From Saccharothrix espanaensis DSM 44229 (lineage in GTDB: Bacteria; Actinomycetota; Actinomycetes; Mycobacteriales; Pseudonocardiaceae): DNA of 64,000 bases. The notes under the pieces were generated by a model. The model ran no database searches and was not told where the DNA came from. It worked only from the letters and a program-made list of their open reading frames with translations. Made by a program: the position numbers and the translations under genes. The stretch covers positions 5,270,001 through 5,334,000 of the forward strand of contig NC_019673.1 of the NCBI RefSeq assembly GCF_000328705.1, given 5' to 3'. Positions 8,181 to 17,055 of this stretch are shown here, piece by piece; position 1 is the first letter of the stretch, and every line of letters starts with the position of its first letter.

Positions 8181-9611
8181 GTGGACGATCTGGAGCACGT
8201 GACCGCCTGGGCGCGGACGCCGGACCGGAGCGACGTGATGCCCGTGCTGGCACGGCTCGCCGACGACGACGTGGCCGGCGCGAGGGCGCTCGCCGCGCTG
8301 GCCGGCAACCCGCGTGCGGTGATCCACCTGGACGATGTCGTCCGGCGGGACTGGTGGTGGTGTTCGGCGCACCGCGAGGCGCGCGAGTTCCCCGTCCCGC
8401 GACGGCGGTTGGACGACCCCGCGCTGTCGCCGTTGGCGCTCGCGTTGGCGAGCGCGCACCGCGACGGCCGCGTGCGTGAGCGGGCCGTCGCGGCGATCGT
8501 GGCGCGACCGCTGCCCGACCTGGTGCCGTTCCTGGTGGTGCGCACCGCCGACTGGGTGCCGGAGGTGCGACGCAGGGCACGGGCGGGCCTCGCGCTCGTG
8601 CTGGACGACGAGCCCGGACTGCTGCCCTCCGCGCTCGGTGTCGGCCTGCGGGTCGAGGACTGGGGGCGGGGGTCGTTCGTCCAGCGGCAACTCGTCGCCG
8701 CCGCGGCGGCGACGGACCTGTCGCCGCTGCTGTCCTCGTCGGACCCGCAGGTGCGCTGGTTCGCCTTCACGCAGGGCCGGTGGCGTACCGATCGACTGGT
8801 CGACCTCGCGCTCACCGGCGCGCACGTCCGCCTGCGGGCGGGGGCGGCCGAGGCGGCGGCCCGGGAAGCGGTGTGGACCAACCGGGTCGCGCTGCTGCGG
8901 CGGCTGTCCGGGAGCGGGCACGCCGAGGTGCGGTCGCAGGCGCTCGCGGGCCTGACCCGCCTGGGGCACGACACCGAGGTGGCCGCATTCCTGGAGGACC
9001 GGTCGTCGCTGGTGCGTGCGCTGGCCAGGGCGTCGGCGGCGCGGATCGGCGTCGACCCGCTCGCGCACTACCGGTCGGTGGTGTCGCGCGGCGCGCTCGA
9101 CGGGCTCGGCGAGATCGGCTCGGAGGCCGACGCCGGCTACCTCGTCGGGCTGTTCGGCCACCCGGTGCCGATGGTGCGCGCGCGTGCCGTGCGGGCGCTG
9201 CGGCTGCTGCGCGTCGAAATCGACGACGATGTGGTGCCGCTGCTGCGCGATCCGTCGCCCGCGGTCGTGCGGGAGGCGGCGCGGGCCGTGCGGCGGGTGC
9301 CGGACGGGTTGGTGTGGGAACTGCTGGCAGATGAACGGCCGGTGGTGCGCCGGGCGGGTTACCTGCTGGCCCAGCGGTCGTGCACGGCGGACTGGCTGCG
9401 CGCGGCGCTCACCGCCGCCGTCGACCCGGACCCGAAGCCGGCGCGGCGCGCGGTGGCCGACACCGTCCGCTTCGCGCGCCACACGCGAAAGTGGATGCTC
9501 GCGGACGAACTGCCGCGTGAGCACCTGCCGGAACTGCGCCGGCTGCTCGACCGGGCCGTGCCCGCGCTCGAAGCGGACGTGGTCGACCGGTTGCGCGCGC
9601 TGCTGGCGTGA
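8181..9611 (+). CDS. HEAT-repeat protein
   Basis: 476 residues from GTG 8181, made largely of paired helices of about 30 residues rich in Ala, Leu and Arg. Typical units are VRALARASAARIGVDPL, PMVRARAVRALRLLRVE and PAVVREAARAVRRVPDGL. These are HEAT or PBS-lyase-type repeats, which build a curved scaffold for protein binding. No catalytic motif, signal peptide or membrane segment is seen. It ends three bases from the convergent TetR gene. The binding partner and function are unknown. Confidence 0.7.
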   Translation: MDDLEHVTAWARTPDRSDVMPVLARLADDDVAGARALAALAGNPRAVIHLDDVVRRDWWWCSAHREAREFPVPRRRLDDPALSPLALALASAHRDGRVRERAVAAIVARPLPDLVPFLVVRTADWVPEVRRRARAGLALVLDDEPGLLPSALGVGLRVEDWGRGSFVQRQLVAAAAATDLSPLLSSSDPQVRWFAFTQGRWRTDRLVDLALTGAHVRLRAGAAEAAAREAVWTNRVALLRRLSGSGHAEVRSQALAGLTRLGHDTEVAAFLEDRSSLVRALARASAARIGVDPLAHYRSVVSRGALDGLGEIGSEADAGYLVGLFGHPVPMVRARAVRALRLLRVEIDDDVVPLLRDPSPAVVREAARAVRRVPDGLVWELLADERPVVRRAGYLLAQRSCTADWLRAALTAAVDPDPKPARRAVADTVRFARHTRKWMLADELPREHLPELRRLLDRAVPALEADVVDRLRALLA

Positions 9612-9614
9612 CCG

Positions 9615-10289
9615 CTACTGCCAGGCTTCACGTTGCCGGTCCAGCCCGTCGAGGATCAGGTCGAGCCCCACGTCGAACTCGGCGGTGTAGGCGTAACCGG
9701 GCTTGAGCGCGCGGTCCGCGATCGTCTCGGCGAGGTGCGGGAACTCCGCGTGGGGAAGCTCTCGCATGATCGAGCCCGCCACGTCCTCGAAGCCCGCCGA
9801 CGAGGTGAACGGCAGGCTGAGTTCCTGGAGCGTGAACCCGTAGAGGTAGCTGTCCAGCACCGAGACCGCGTGCGCGGCGCCGGCGATCGAGAAGCCGCCT
9901 GAGCGCAGGCTGCCCAGCACCGCGTCGTGGTGGCGCAGGGTGGCGTGGCCGGGGTTGGTCCGGGAGTCCATCAGGCTGATCGCCCACGGGTGGCGGGTCA
10001 GCGCGCCGCGCATCGAGACCGCCCGCTGCCGCATCGCGGACCGCCAGTCGATGCCCGGCGCGGGGAGTTCGACCTCGCCGAACACGAGGTCCACCATGCC
10101 GTCGAGGATCAGGTCCTTGGTGCGGAAGTGGTGGTAGAGCGACATCGCCTCGACGCCGAGCCGCTCAGCGAGCTTGCGCATGCTCGGCACCCCGCTGCCC
10201 GCCTCGTCGGCGAGCGCGACCGCCGTGCGCAGCACCACCTCCTTGCTCAGCGCGGTGCGGCGCGGCGGGTCGGCCGGCGGCGTGACCAC
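9615..10289 (-). CDS. TetR/AcrR family repressor
   Basis: 224 residues. The GTG at 10289 is preceded by AAGGAGG, a near-ideal ribosome site, so the longer upstream frame is rejected. The N-terminal helix-turn-helix (residues about 15-60) shows the TetR pattern ending MSLYHHFRTKDLILDGMVDLV. The C-terminal part resembles the TetR_C ligand-binding domain of tetracycline-repressor-like members. It is divergent from an NAD(P)-binding protein and a DUF4386 gene, with inverted repeats between them. It therefore probably represses itself and that operon in response to a small molecule (inference). Confidence 0.85.
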   Translation of the reverse strand: MVTPPADPPRRTALSKEVVLRTAVALADEAGSGVPSMRKLAERLGVEAMSLYHHFRTKDLILDGMVDLVFGEVELPAPGIDWRSAMRQRAVSMRGALTRHPWAISLMDSRTNPGHATLRHHDAVLGSLRSGGFSIAGAAHAVSVLDSYLYGFTLQELSLPFTSSAGFEDVAGSIMRELPHAEFPHLAETIADRALKPGYAYTAEFDVGLDLILDGLDRQREAWQ

Positions 10290-10321
10290 GGGGTCCTCCT
10301 TGTCCGGGACGGCTGCGCCCC

Positions 10322-10363
10322 TTGACAACCTTACACTGCAAGGTTGTACCTTACGGCGTAAGG
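10322..10363 (+). promoter_or_regulatory. Promoter with two inverted repeats, likely TetR operator
   Basis: A TTGACA hexamer (10322-10327) is overlapped by a perfect repeat ACAACCTT-N7-AAGGTTGT (10325-10332 / 10340-10347). A second repeat, CCTTAC-GGC-GTAAGG (10349-10363), follows. Lying between the TetR gene and its divergent operon, and covering the -35 element, they are good candidates for the repressor binding sites. The -10 region probably overlaps TGTACCTT. Confidence 0.7.
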
Positions 10364-10392
10364 GAGCCAGTCGGCGAGGCGAGGAGGCGGTC

Positions 10393-11118
10393 GTGGAGAC
10401 GGGTTCGGACAGAGCCGGTGCGGGCAAGAGGGTGTGCGTGGTCGGCGCGTCCGGGAAGCTTGGTCAGTACCTGGTGCGCCACGCACTGGACCGGGGGTAC
10501 GAGGTCGTGGGCGTGTGCCGCGAGCAGAGCGTGCCCAAGCTCGCCGGGTTCGAGGGGCGGATCACCGTCGTACCCGGGCCGACGAACGACCGCTCGGTCA
10601 TCGCGCGGGCGGTGGACGGCTGCGACGCCGTGCTGACCGTGCTGGTGCCGTGGGGGCGCGACCACTACGCGTCCGGCACGGCGCAGGCCGTGCTCGACCA
10701 CGCACGTCCGGGCGCACGCCTGGTGTTCTCGTGCGGCTGGCACATCAGCCGTGACGGCCAGGACGTGTACTCCCGCGGCTTCAAGGTGTACGCGGCGGTG
10801 TTCGGCCGGCTGGCGAAGCTCGCCGGGGTCGTGGACGTCGACGACCAGGTGGACGCCTGCCGCCGGGTCTTCGCCAGCGACACCGCGTGGACGGTCGTGC
10901 GCGGCAGTGACCTGGAGGAGGGCGAGAGCCAGGGCCTGCCGGTGTGGAGCGGGCACGTGGGCGATCCGGTTCTCGCGAGCAACCTGACCCGGCGCGTGGA
11001 CTACTCCCGTTTCATGGTCGAAGCGGTCGAGGACGACACCCTGGTCCACCAGGCCCCGGCCGTCGTCGGCAGGCTCACCCCCTCGGCGCTGGCCCACGCC
11101 GAGCGGACCGGCCCGTGA
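10393..11118 (+). CDS. NAD(P)-binding oxidoreductase (NmrA/epimerase-like)
   Basis: 241 residues from GTG 10393, with GAGGAGG just upstream. A Rossmann fold is visible at the N-terminus: VCVVGASGKLGQYLVRHAL is the GxxGxxG dinucleotide loop of atypical SDRs. The rest (ITVVPGPTNDRSVIARAVDGCDAVLTVL) resembles NAD(P)H-binding NmrA-like proteins. No Tyr-x-x-x-Lys pair is obvious, so it may sense or reduce via an atypical site. It lies directly under the TetR operator and overlaps the next gene by four bases, so the two are one operon. Confidence 0.75.
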   Translation: METGSDRAGAGKRVCVVGASGKLGQYLVRHALDRGYEVVGVCREQSVPKLAGFEGRITVVPGPTNDRSVIARAVDGCDAVLTVLVPWGRDHYASGTAQAVLDHARPGARLVFSCGWHISRDGQDVYSRGFKVYAAVFGRLAKLAGVVDVDDQVDACRRVFASDTAWTVVRGSDLEEGESQGLPVWSGHVGDPVLASNLTRRVDYSRFMVEAVEDDTLVHQAPAVVGRLTPSALAHAERTGP

Positions 11119-11786
11119 GGACGCCCCGGACGCTCGCCCGGGTCACGGGCGTGCTGTACCTGCTCGTCGCGGTGTTCACCGGCTTCGCCGGCGTGGTGAA
11201 CACGAGCGTCGTCGTGGAGGGCGACGCGGCGGCGACGGCCGACAACATCCGCGCGTCGGCGGGCCTGTACCGCCTCGGGTTCGTCAGCGAACTGGTGGGA
11301 GCGGTGGCTTTCCTGCTCACCGGCATGGCCCTGTACCTGCTGCTGAGGCACGTCGACAGGTTCGTGGCCGCCGCGCTGGTCGTCTTCGTCGCGGTCGGCG
11401 TCGCGCTGCAGACCCTCAACCTGCTCAACCAGAAGACGGCGCTCACCCTCGCGGTGGGCGGGGCCGACGCCGGTTCCGACCGGCTCACCGCGCTGTTCGC
11501 CGAGATGCAGCGCGACGGGTACCTCATCGCCCAGACGTACTTCGGCCTGTGGCTGCTCCCGCTGGGCTACCTGGTGCTGAAGTCGGACTACTTCCCCCGG
11601 CCGTTGGGCGTCCTGCTGATGGCCGGGTGCTGCGGCCACCTCGTGGACGTGTTCGGGCGCTTCCTGGCCCCCGGTTTCGGCGCGGCCGTCTCGCCGTTCG
11701 CGCTGGCCGCGGCGGCGGTCGCGGAACTCTCGTTCATCGGGTGGCTGCTGATCAAGGCGGTGCCCGGCTCACCGGTACCCGACTGA
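11115..11786 (+). CDS. DUF4386 family membrane protein
   Basis: 223 residues beginning at a GTG that overlaps the previous stop (GTGA). Six hydrophobic segments are visible, and LVAVFTGFAGVVN near the start plus the central FAEMQRDGYLIAQTYFGLWLLPLGYLVLKS match the DUF4386 pattern. The biochemical role of the family is unknown. Translational coupling with the NAD(P)-binding gene and the shared TetR-controlled promoter suggest an inducible stress or detoxification function (inference). Confidence 0.8.
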   Translation: MRTPRTLARVTGVLYLLVAVFTGFAGVVNTSVVVEGDAAATADNIRASAGLYRLGFVSELVGAVAFLLTGMALYLLLRHVDRFVAAALVVFVAVGVALQTLNLLNQKTALTLAVGGADAGSDRLTALFAEMQRDGYLIAQTYFGLWLLPLGYLVLKSDYFPRPLGVLLMAGCCGHLVDVFGRFLAPGFGAAVSPFALAAAAVAELSFIGWLLIKAVPGSPVPD

Positions 11787-11879
11787 ACAGAGACCAGGCC
11801 GGGTCGCGCCCGGTCACGAACCAGGGGCGGCGCAACGGGTCGTCCGGCACGGACACCAACGCACGCCCCCTGCCCCGCC

Positions 11880-11955
11880 ATCCTGTTCCGGACGGGTGAA
11901 TCCGGGATGTCGGGTGGCCGGTCCCCCGCACCTCACCTAGCGTCCGGAACAGGAT
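11880..11955. promoter_or_regulatory. Perfect 15-bp inverted repeat, 46 bp apart
   Basis: ATCCTGTTCCGGACG (11880-11894) is repeated in perfect inverted form as CGTCCGGAACAGGAT (11941-11955). The right arm ends 23 bp before the HtrA-like start. The wide 46-bp spacing argues against a simple terminator. It could be a pair of operator half-sites or a long-stem leader structure. Confidence 0.6.
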
Positions 11956-11978
11956 CAGGGCGCACGCTGGAGGCGGTT

Positions 11979-13025
11979 GTGGACCGACACCTGGTGACGC
12001 GGATCGGCGTGGGCGTGGCGTGCGCGGCCGTGATCGCGGGCTGCACGCCCGGCGACACCGCGAGCACCGGCGGCGCCCAGGCGACCACGATCGAGGCGTC
12101 GGCGGCGGCGAGTTCGCTGGAGCAGGGCTACGAGCAGGTCGTGCACGACACCCTGCCGTCCGTCGTGCAGATCAACACCGAGGACGGCCTGGGCTCGGGC
12201 GTGCTCTACGACGACAAGGGCCACATCGTCACCAACGCGCACGTCGTCGGCCGGGAGACCCGGTTCCAGGTGTCGTTCGCCAACGACAGCACGCCCCGGT
12301 CGGCGACCCTGGTGGCCAGTCACCCGCCGGAGGACCTGGCGGTGATCAAGGTGGACGGGTCGCTGCCGTCGTCACCGGCGAAGTTCGGCGACTCCGGCCG
12401 GTTGCGGGTCGGGCAGCTGGTGCTCGCGATGGGCAACCCGCTCGGCCTGTCCAGCAGCGTGTCCAACGGGATCGTCTCGGCGCTGGGCCGCACGGTCGCC
12501 GAGCCCGCGAGCGCCGCCTCCCCCGGCACGACCATCGCCGACATGATCCAGACCTCCGCCGCCATCAACCCCGGCAACAGCGGCGGCGCGCTGGTGGACA
12601 TGTCGGGCGCGGTCATCGGCATCCCGACCCTGGCCGCCACCGACCAGCAGCTGGGCGGCGCGGCGCCCGGGATCGGGTTCGCCATCTCGGTCAACACGGT
12701 CAAGCGCATCGCCGACCAGATCATCCGGGACGGCAAGGTCACCGAGTCCGGCCGCGCCGCGCTGGGCATCACCGGCCGCACCGTGATCGACCGCAGCCGC
12801 AAGGAGGTCGGCGTCGGCGTGGTCACGGTGGTCGACGGCGGTGCCGCGCAGAAGGCGGGCATCCGCGCCGGTGACGTGATCACGGAGGTGGGCGACACCG
12901 CCACCCCGGCCATCGCCGAGCTGAACCGGGTCCTGGCGGCCCGCAAACCGGGCGACCGGGTCCCGGTGGAAGTGCTGCGCGGCACCGGGAACACCACGAT
13001 CGACGTGGTGCTCGGCGAACTCTGA
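11979..13025 (+). CDS. HtrA/DegP-like serine protease lipoprotein with PDZ domain
   Basis: 348 residues from GTG 11979, with GGAGG five bases upstream. The short N-terminus ends in a lipobox (VIAGC, Cys about residue 22), so it is predicted to be lipid-anchored outside the membrane. The trypsin-like domain has the triad: IVTNAHVVG (His), EDLAVIKVDG (Asp), NPGNSGGAL (Ser). A single C-terminal PDZ domain follows (GAAQKAGIRAGDVITEVGD). Such proteases degrade or refold damaged envelope proteins. The regulation is probably linked to the large inverted repeat upstream. Confidence 0.9.
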   Translation: MDRHLVTRIGVGVACAAVIAGCTPGDTASTGGAQATTIEASAAASSLEQGYEQVVHDTLPSVVQINTEDGLGSGVLYDDKGHIVTNAHVVGRETRFQVSFANDSTPRSATLVASHPPEDLAVIKVDGSLPSSPAKFGDSGRLRVGQLVLAMGNPLGLSSSVSNGIVSALGRTVAEPASAASPGTTIADMIQTSAAINPGNSGGALVDMSGAVIGIPTLAATDQQLGGAAPGIGFAISVNTVKRIADQIIRDGKVTESGRAALGITGRTVIDRSRKEVGVGVVTVVDGGAAQKAGIRAGDVITEVGDTATPAIAELNRVLAARKPGDRVPVEVLRGTGNTTIDVVLGEL

Positions 13026-13254
13026 CCCACCGCGCGAACCCGACCGGCGTCGATCCGAGGGCGGCCCGTTCGCGCCGGCGGCCGGCCCGCCGAGGTGACC
13101 GACCCCGTCATCGAACCCCGGCGCCACCTGTGGGACTTCGCCGTCGACCGGGCCCCACGCGGCGAGAACGGGCGTTGCCTGGTGGCCGACAGGTTGTCCC
13201 TGATCCGGCTCGGTTGATCGACGTGCGCTGACCGGCTCGGCCATCGATTCGCCC

Positions 13255-14487
13255 TCACGCGGTATGTCCCCCACCTGGTGAACGTTCGTGGTCGACGCAC
13301 CACCGGCGGTCCAGTCGGGCCTCGATGGCGTCGGCCGCGCGGGACGTGCCGCCGGCGGCGTGGACGTGGTCGCGCATCCGGGTGACGGCGGTGGCGATCT
13401 CGCGGTCGGCTGCCAGGTCCAGGACGGCTTGGCGCAGGTCGTCGGGGGCGATGCCGTCGAGGTCTACCAGGCGGCCCAGGCCGAGTTCGACCACGCGCTG
13501 CGCGTCCATGTCCTGTTCGGCGACCTCCGGTGCGAGCAGGAGGGGCGTGCCGGCGCGCAGGGCCGACATCACGCCGCCCAAGCCGCCGTTGGACAGGAAC
13601 ACCGCGGCGTGCTCCAGCACCGCCAACTGCGGCACCCACGGGTGGACCTCGAAGTTCGGCGGCAGGTCACCGAGGTCGCCGTCGTGCTCCGGGACGCCCA
13701 GGGTGACCACGACGTGCCAGTCCAGGTCGCCGAAGGCCCCGGCGAACAGGCGGAAGAAGTCCGGGCGCTGGTTGTGCACGGTGCCCAGCGAGATGAACAG
13801 CACCGGCCTGCCGCCCGCCGGCGGTTCCCACGTGCCGCCGAACACCGTCCCGTCGACGCACGGCCCGACGAACGCGTAGTTCCCGCCGAAGGAGTCCGCG
13901 TGCGGCTGGAACTCGCGCGGCACGAACACCAGGGCCAGGTCGGTCGGGGCGTTGAGCTCCCGCTCGTCGACGCCGTGCTCGGCGAACAGCGCGGCCAGGC
14001 CCGCCTCGATCCGGGCCGCCGCCGCCTCCCGCTCGCCCACCAGCAGCTCGCGGCGGCGCAGCGCGGGCCAGTCGAACGTGTCGTTGAACGCCAGGTTCGG
14101 GTGCGTCAGCACGGTCGGCACGCCCCACTCGCGGCCCAGCACGGCCGCCGCGCCGTACATCATCGGGTCGAACACGACGAGGTCGGGCGGCGCGTCGACC
14201 AGACCCTCCACATCGGACACCTGGCGCAGCCCTTCGAGGTAGAACTCCATGCACGCCAGCACGATCTCGGCGGTGTCGGCACGCGGACCGACCGCCGCCG
14301 GGATGGCGCTCAGGACGTCGTTGTAGCGCAGCAGCTCCAGCCCGGACCGCTCGACGTCGGCCGCGAAGTGCTCCGTCACGGCGTAGCCGACCCGGTGGCC
14401 GCGCCGGGCCAGCGCCTCGGCGATGGTCAGCGTCGGGTAGACGTGGCCGTACGCGGGCGCGCTGAGGAACAGGATGTGTGCGGGCAT
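13255..14487 (-). CDS. MGT-type (macrolide family) glycosyltransferase
   Basis: 410 residues from ATG 14487. It is a GT1 (GT-B fold) enzyme: the N-terminal acceptor domain begins LFLSAPAYGHVYPTLTIAEALARRGH. The C-terminal nucleotide-sugar domain has WVPQLAVLEHA and a GTPLLLAPEVAEQDMDA region. The usual HGG loop reads SNGGLGG (His to Asn), a small departure. It should transfer an NDP-activated sugar to a natural-product hydroxyl. It lies 8 bp after the DegT aminotransferase and ends BGC1's leftward operon. No deoxysugar pathway is present, so the sugar must be supplied from elsewhere. Confidence 0.85.
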   Translation of the reverse strand: MPAHILFLSAPAYGHVYPTLTIAEALARRGHRVGYAVTEHFAADVERSGLELLRYNDVLSAIPAAVGPRADTAEIVLACMEFYLEGLRQVSDVEGLVDAPPDLVVFDPMMYGAAAVLGREWGVPTVLTHPNLAFNDTFDWPALRRRELLVGEREAAAARIEAGLAALFAEHGVDERELNAPTDLALVFVPREFQPHADSFGGNYAFVGPCVDGTVFGGTWEPPAGGRPVLFISLGTVHNQRPDFFRLFAGAFGDLDWHVVVTLGVPEHDGDLGDLPPNFEVHPWVPQLAVLEHAAVFLSNGGLGGVMSALRAGTPLLLAPEVAEQDMDAQRVVELGLGRLVDLDGIAPDDLRQAVLDLAADREIATAVTRMRDHVHAAGGTSRAADAIEARLDRRWCVDHERSPGGGHTA

Positions 14488-14495
14488 GGCTCTCC

Positions 14496-15716
14496 TCAGG
14501 TGAGGGCGGCGTGCACCTTGCGCACGGCCGCGGCGATGTCGTCGACGTCCTCGTCGGTGTAGTTCTCGTTCCAGAACAGGACGAGCAGGGTCTGCCCGAG
14601 CAGCCGCTCGGCGACCGGGCACAGGCCGGGCGGGTAGCTCCAGTCGTGCCGGGCGGGCGGGCTGGACAGCGGGAACCGGGAGCCGCCGTAGATCCGGCCG
14701 GACTCCAGCACGGCGGTGCGGTAGGCCGGCCGCTCGAACAGCCGGCCCTCGGCCGGGATCCCCTCGGCCCGCAGCGCCCGCGCCCACCGGTCGTTGCCGT
14801 CCGCGACGACCAGCGGGAACGACCAGAAGCTGTGGCCGCGCTGGTCGGGCAGCCGCACGCCCGGCAGGTCGCGCAACGCCGCCGCGAGCCGGCGCGCCGA
14901 CGCCCGCCGCCGCGCCACCACCCCGGGCAGCCGCTGGAGCTGGACGCCCGCGACCGCGCCCTGCAACTCGGTCATCCGGTAGTTCATCCCGAACGACAGG
15001 TGCTCGCGGGTCGCCGAGTCGCGCGGCCGGCCCTTGTCGCCGAACAGCCGCAGGGCGCGGGCCAGCGCCGGGTCGGAGGTGACGGCCAGGCCGCCGTCGC
15101 CGCAGGTGATGTGCTTGTACTGCTGGAGGCTGAAGCAGCCGACGGCACCGACCGTGCCGGCCAGGCCCTCGGGGGTCTCGGTGAGCAGCGCCTGGGCGCA
15201 GTCCTCGACCACCGGGACGCCGAAGCCGGCCAGCTCCGCCACCGGGGCGGGCGCGCCGAGCAGGTGGACGGCCACGATGGCGCGGGTCCGGTCGGACAGG
15301 CAGCGCCGCACCGAGTCCGGGTCGAGGTTGCCGGTCAGCGGGTCGACGTCGGCGAACACCGGCACCGCGTTCTGGGCGAGGATCGCGATGATCGTGCCGA
15401 AGTCGGTGACCGGCGTGGTGATCACCTCGTCGCCGGGGTCGGGGTTCAGCGCGCCGATCGCCATGTGCAGCGCGGCGGTGCCCGAGCTGCACGCCACCGC
15501 GGCGGCCACGCCGTGCAGCCGGGCCATCGCCGCTTCCAGCCCGGCGACCCGCGTGCCGCCCACGGCGTTGAGCCGGCCGTCGGCCAGCACGGCGTCCACG
15601 GCCGCGCGCTCCTCCCGGCCGAACGTGCGCCCGGCCGCGTTCGTGGCGACCGGGAACGGGCGGGTGCGGACCGGCACGCCGCCGTGCACGGCCAGCGCGC
15701 CCAGCGCCGTGGTCAT
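14496..15716 (-). CDS. DegT/DnrJ/EryC1/StrS family PLP aminotransferase
   Basis: 406 residues from an ATG overlapping the upstream P450 stop (ATGA). The fold-type I PLP site is clear: ACSSGTAALHMAIGAL binds phosphate, VVEDCAQALL is the ring-binding Asp region, and the Schiff-base Lys sits in SLQQYKHITCGDGG. Family members aminate keto-sugars or make amino-cyclitols such as AHBA. The neighbouring glycosyltransferase favours an amino-sugar donor, but no NDP-sugar dehydratase is in the window, so that is inference. Confidence 0.85.
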   Translation of the reverse strand: MTTALGALAVHGGVPVRTRPFPVATNAAGRTFGREERAAVDAVLADGRLNAVGGTRVAGLEAAMARLHGVAAAVACSSGTAALHMAIGALNPDPGDEVITTPVTDFGTIIAILAQNAVPVFADVDPLTGNLDPDSVRRCLSDRTRAIVAVHLLGAPAPVAELAGFGVPVVEDCAQALLTETPEGLAGTVGAVGCFSLQQYKHITCGDGGLAVTSDPALARALRLFGDKGRPRDSATREHLSFGMNYRMTELQGAVAGVQLQRLPGVVARRRASARRLAAALRDLPGVRLPDQRGHSFWSFPLVVADGNDRWARALRAEGIPAEGRLFERPAYRTAVLESGRIYGGSRFPLSSPPARHDWSYPPGLCPVAERLLGQTLLVLFWNENYTDEDVDDIAAAVRKVHAALT

Positions 15717-16897
15717 GCCCAGGCCACCGGGAGTGCGTGCACCCCGTAGACGACCATGGTGGTGCGCAACGGGACCTCGGCCGCGGGCACCGCCAGGCGC
15801 AGGTCCGGGAACCGGCGGAACAGCGCGGTCAACGCCGTGCGCAGCTCGATGCGGGCCAGTTGCAGCCCCGTGCACAGGTGCACGCCGCCGCCGAACGCGA
15901 GGTGGCCGGTGGCGTCGCGGGTCAGGTCCAGCTCGTCGGGCCGGTCGTAGCGGGCCGGGTCGCGGTTGGCCGCGGCCAGCGACAGGGTGACCGACTGCCC
16001 GGCCCGGACCAGCCGGCCGGCCACCTCGACGTCCTCCAGCGCGGTGCGCACCGGGCCGATGTGGCTGACCGTGAGGTAGCGCAGCAGCTCCTCGACGGCG
16101 GTGTCCGGGTCTGCGAGCAGCGCGGCCCGCTGCGCCGGGTTCTCCAGCAGCGCGAACGTGCCCAGCGCGAGGGTGTTCGAGGTGGTCTCGTGCCCGGCCA
16201 TCAGCAGGATCATCGCGACGGTGACCAGTTCGCCGTCGGTGCAGCTCCCGTCGGCGACGAGCCGGCCCAGCAGGTCGTCGGCCGGGTGGTCGCGCTTGTC
16301 CGCGACGGCGCTGGTGAGGAAGTCCAGCATCGACGTCCACGCGGCGACGGTGTCCTGCTCGGAGGCGCTCAGGTCGAACAGGACCTCGGAGTCGTGCTGG
16401 AACCGCTCGTGCTCGGAGTAGGGCAGGCCGAGGATCTCGCACATCACCAGCGACGGCAGCGGCAGCGCGAAGGCGCGCACCAGGTCGACCGGGGAGCCGT
16501 GGTCGACCATCGCCTCCAGGTGCTCCTCGGCGATCTGCTCGATCCGGGGCACCAGCGGCGCGAGCCGGCGCGGGGTGAACTCCGGGCCGAGCAACCTGCG
16601 GTACCTGGTGTGCTCGGGCGGGTCGAGCCGGGTGAACATGCCCGGCAGCACCTCGGGGATCTCCACCCGGTCCATCGCCAGCGTCGGCCGCACCAGGTCG
16701 GCGCGGTGGCTGAAGCGCGGGTCGGTGAGCACCGTCCGGACCGCCGCGTGCCCGGTGGCGATCCACCCCTCGTGCCCGTCGGGGAAGGTGAACGGGGCGA
16801 CGGTCCGCTGGGCGCGCAGCAGCCCCAGCGGCGCGGGCGGGTCGAACGGGCACGTGCGCTCGGTCGGAATCGCGGTCAGGCCGTGCTCGGTTGCCAT
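15713..16897 (-). CDS. Cytochrome P450 (BGC1, leftward operon)
   Basis: 394 residues from ATG 16897. Class I bacterial P450 features are intact: I-helix MAGHETT, ExxR in VEELLRYL, and heme loop FGGGVHLCTGLQLAR. It is the first gene of the P450-aminotransferase-glycosyltransferase operon, with a 4-nt overlap to the aminotransferase. The likely task is hydroxylation or coupling on the NRPS product. No dedicated ferredoxin is present. A palindromic site lies about 80 bp upstream, related to one in front of the NRPS. Confidence 0.88.
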   Translation of the reverse strand: MATEHGLTAIPTERTCPFDPPAPLGLLRAQRTVAPFTFPDGHEGWIATGHAAVRTVLTDPRFSHRADLVRPTLAMDRVEIPEVLPGMFTRLDPPEHTRYRRLLGPEFTPRRLAPLVPRIEQIAEEHLEAMVDHGSPVDLVRAFALPLPSLVMCEILGLPYSEHERFQHDSEVLFDLSASEQDTVAAWTSMLDFLTSAVADKRDHPADDLLGRLVADGSCTDGELVTVAMILLMAGHETTSNTLALGTFALLENPAQRAALLADPDTAVEELLRYLTVSHIGPVRTALEDVEVAGRLVRAGQSVTLSLAAANRDPARYDRPDELDLTRDATGHLAFGGGVHLCTGLQLARIELRTALTALFRRFPDLRLAVPAAEVPLRTTMVVYGVHALPVAWA

Positions 16898-16975
16898 TGC
16901 TCCCACTGTCCCTCCGGTCGGGGAGCCCGAGCCTGGCACGACAACGTAACCGCAGGTGGGGACCGGTGTTCGGGG

Positions 16976-17010
16976 GTTGTCGTTCGGCACCGGCCGGCCG
17001 AGCCGAACAA
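16976..17010. promoter_or_regulatory. Putative operator upstream of P450 operon
   Basis: GTTGTCGTTCGGC (16976-16988) faces GCCGAACAA (17002-17010), giving perfect 7-bp arms GTTCGGC / GCCGAAC around a 13-bp spacer. The same left arm (GTTGTCGTTCGG) and right arm (CCGAACA) recur at nearly the same spacing before the NRPS gene. I infer a shared binding site for a cluster regulator. Confidence 0.55.
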
Positions 17011-17055
17011 TCACCCGGCAGCCCGACCCGGTACCAACGTCATGACCCGCAACAG

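Noticed and set aside
13095-13217. A 40-codon open frame starting GTG between the HtrA-like gene and the glycosyltransferase
   Set aside because: No good ribosome site, no recognisable family and short length. It could be a gene remnant but cannot be supported.
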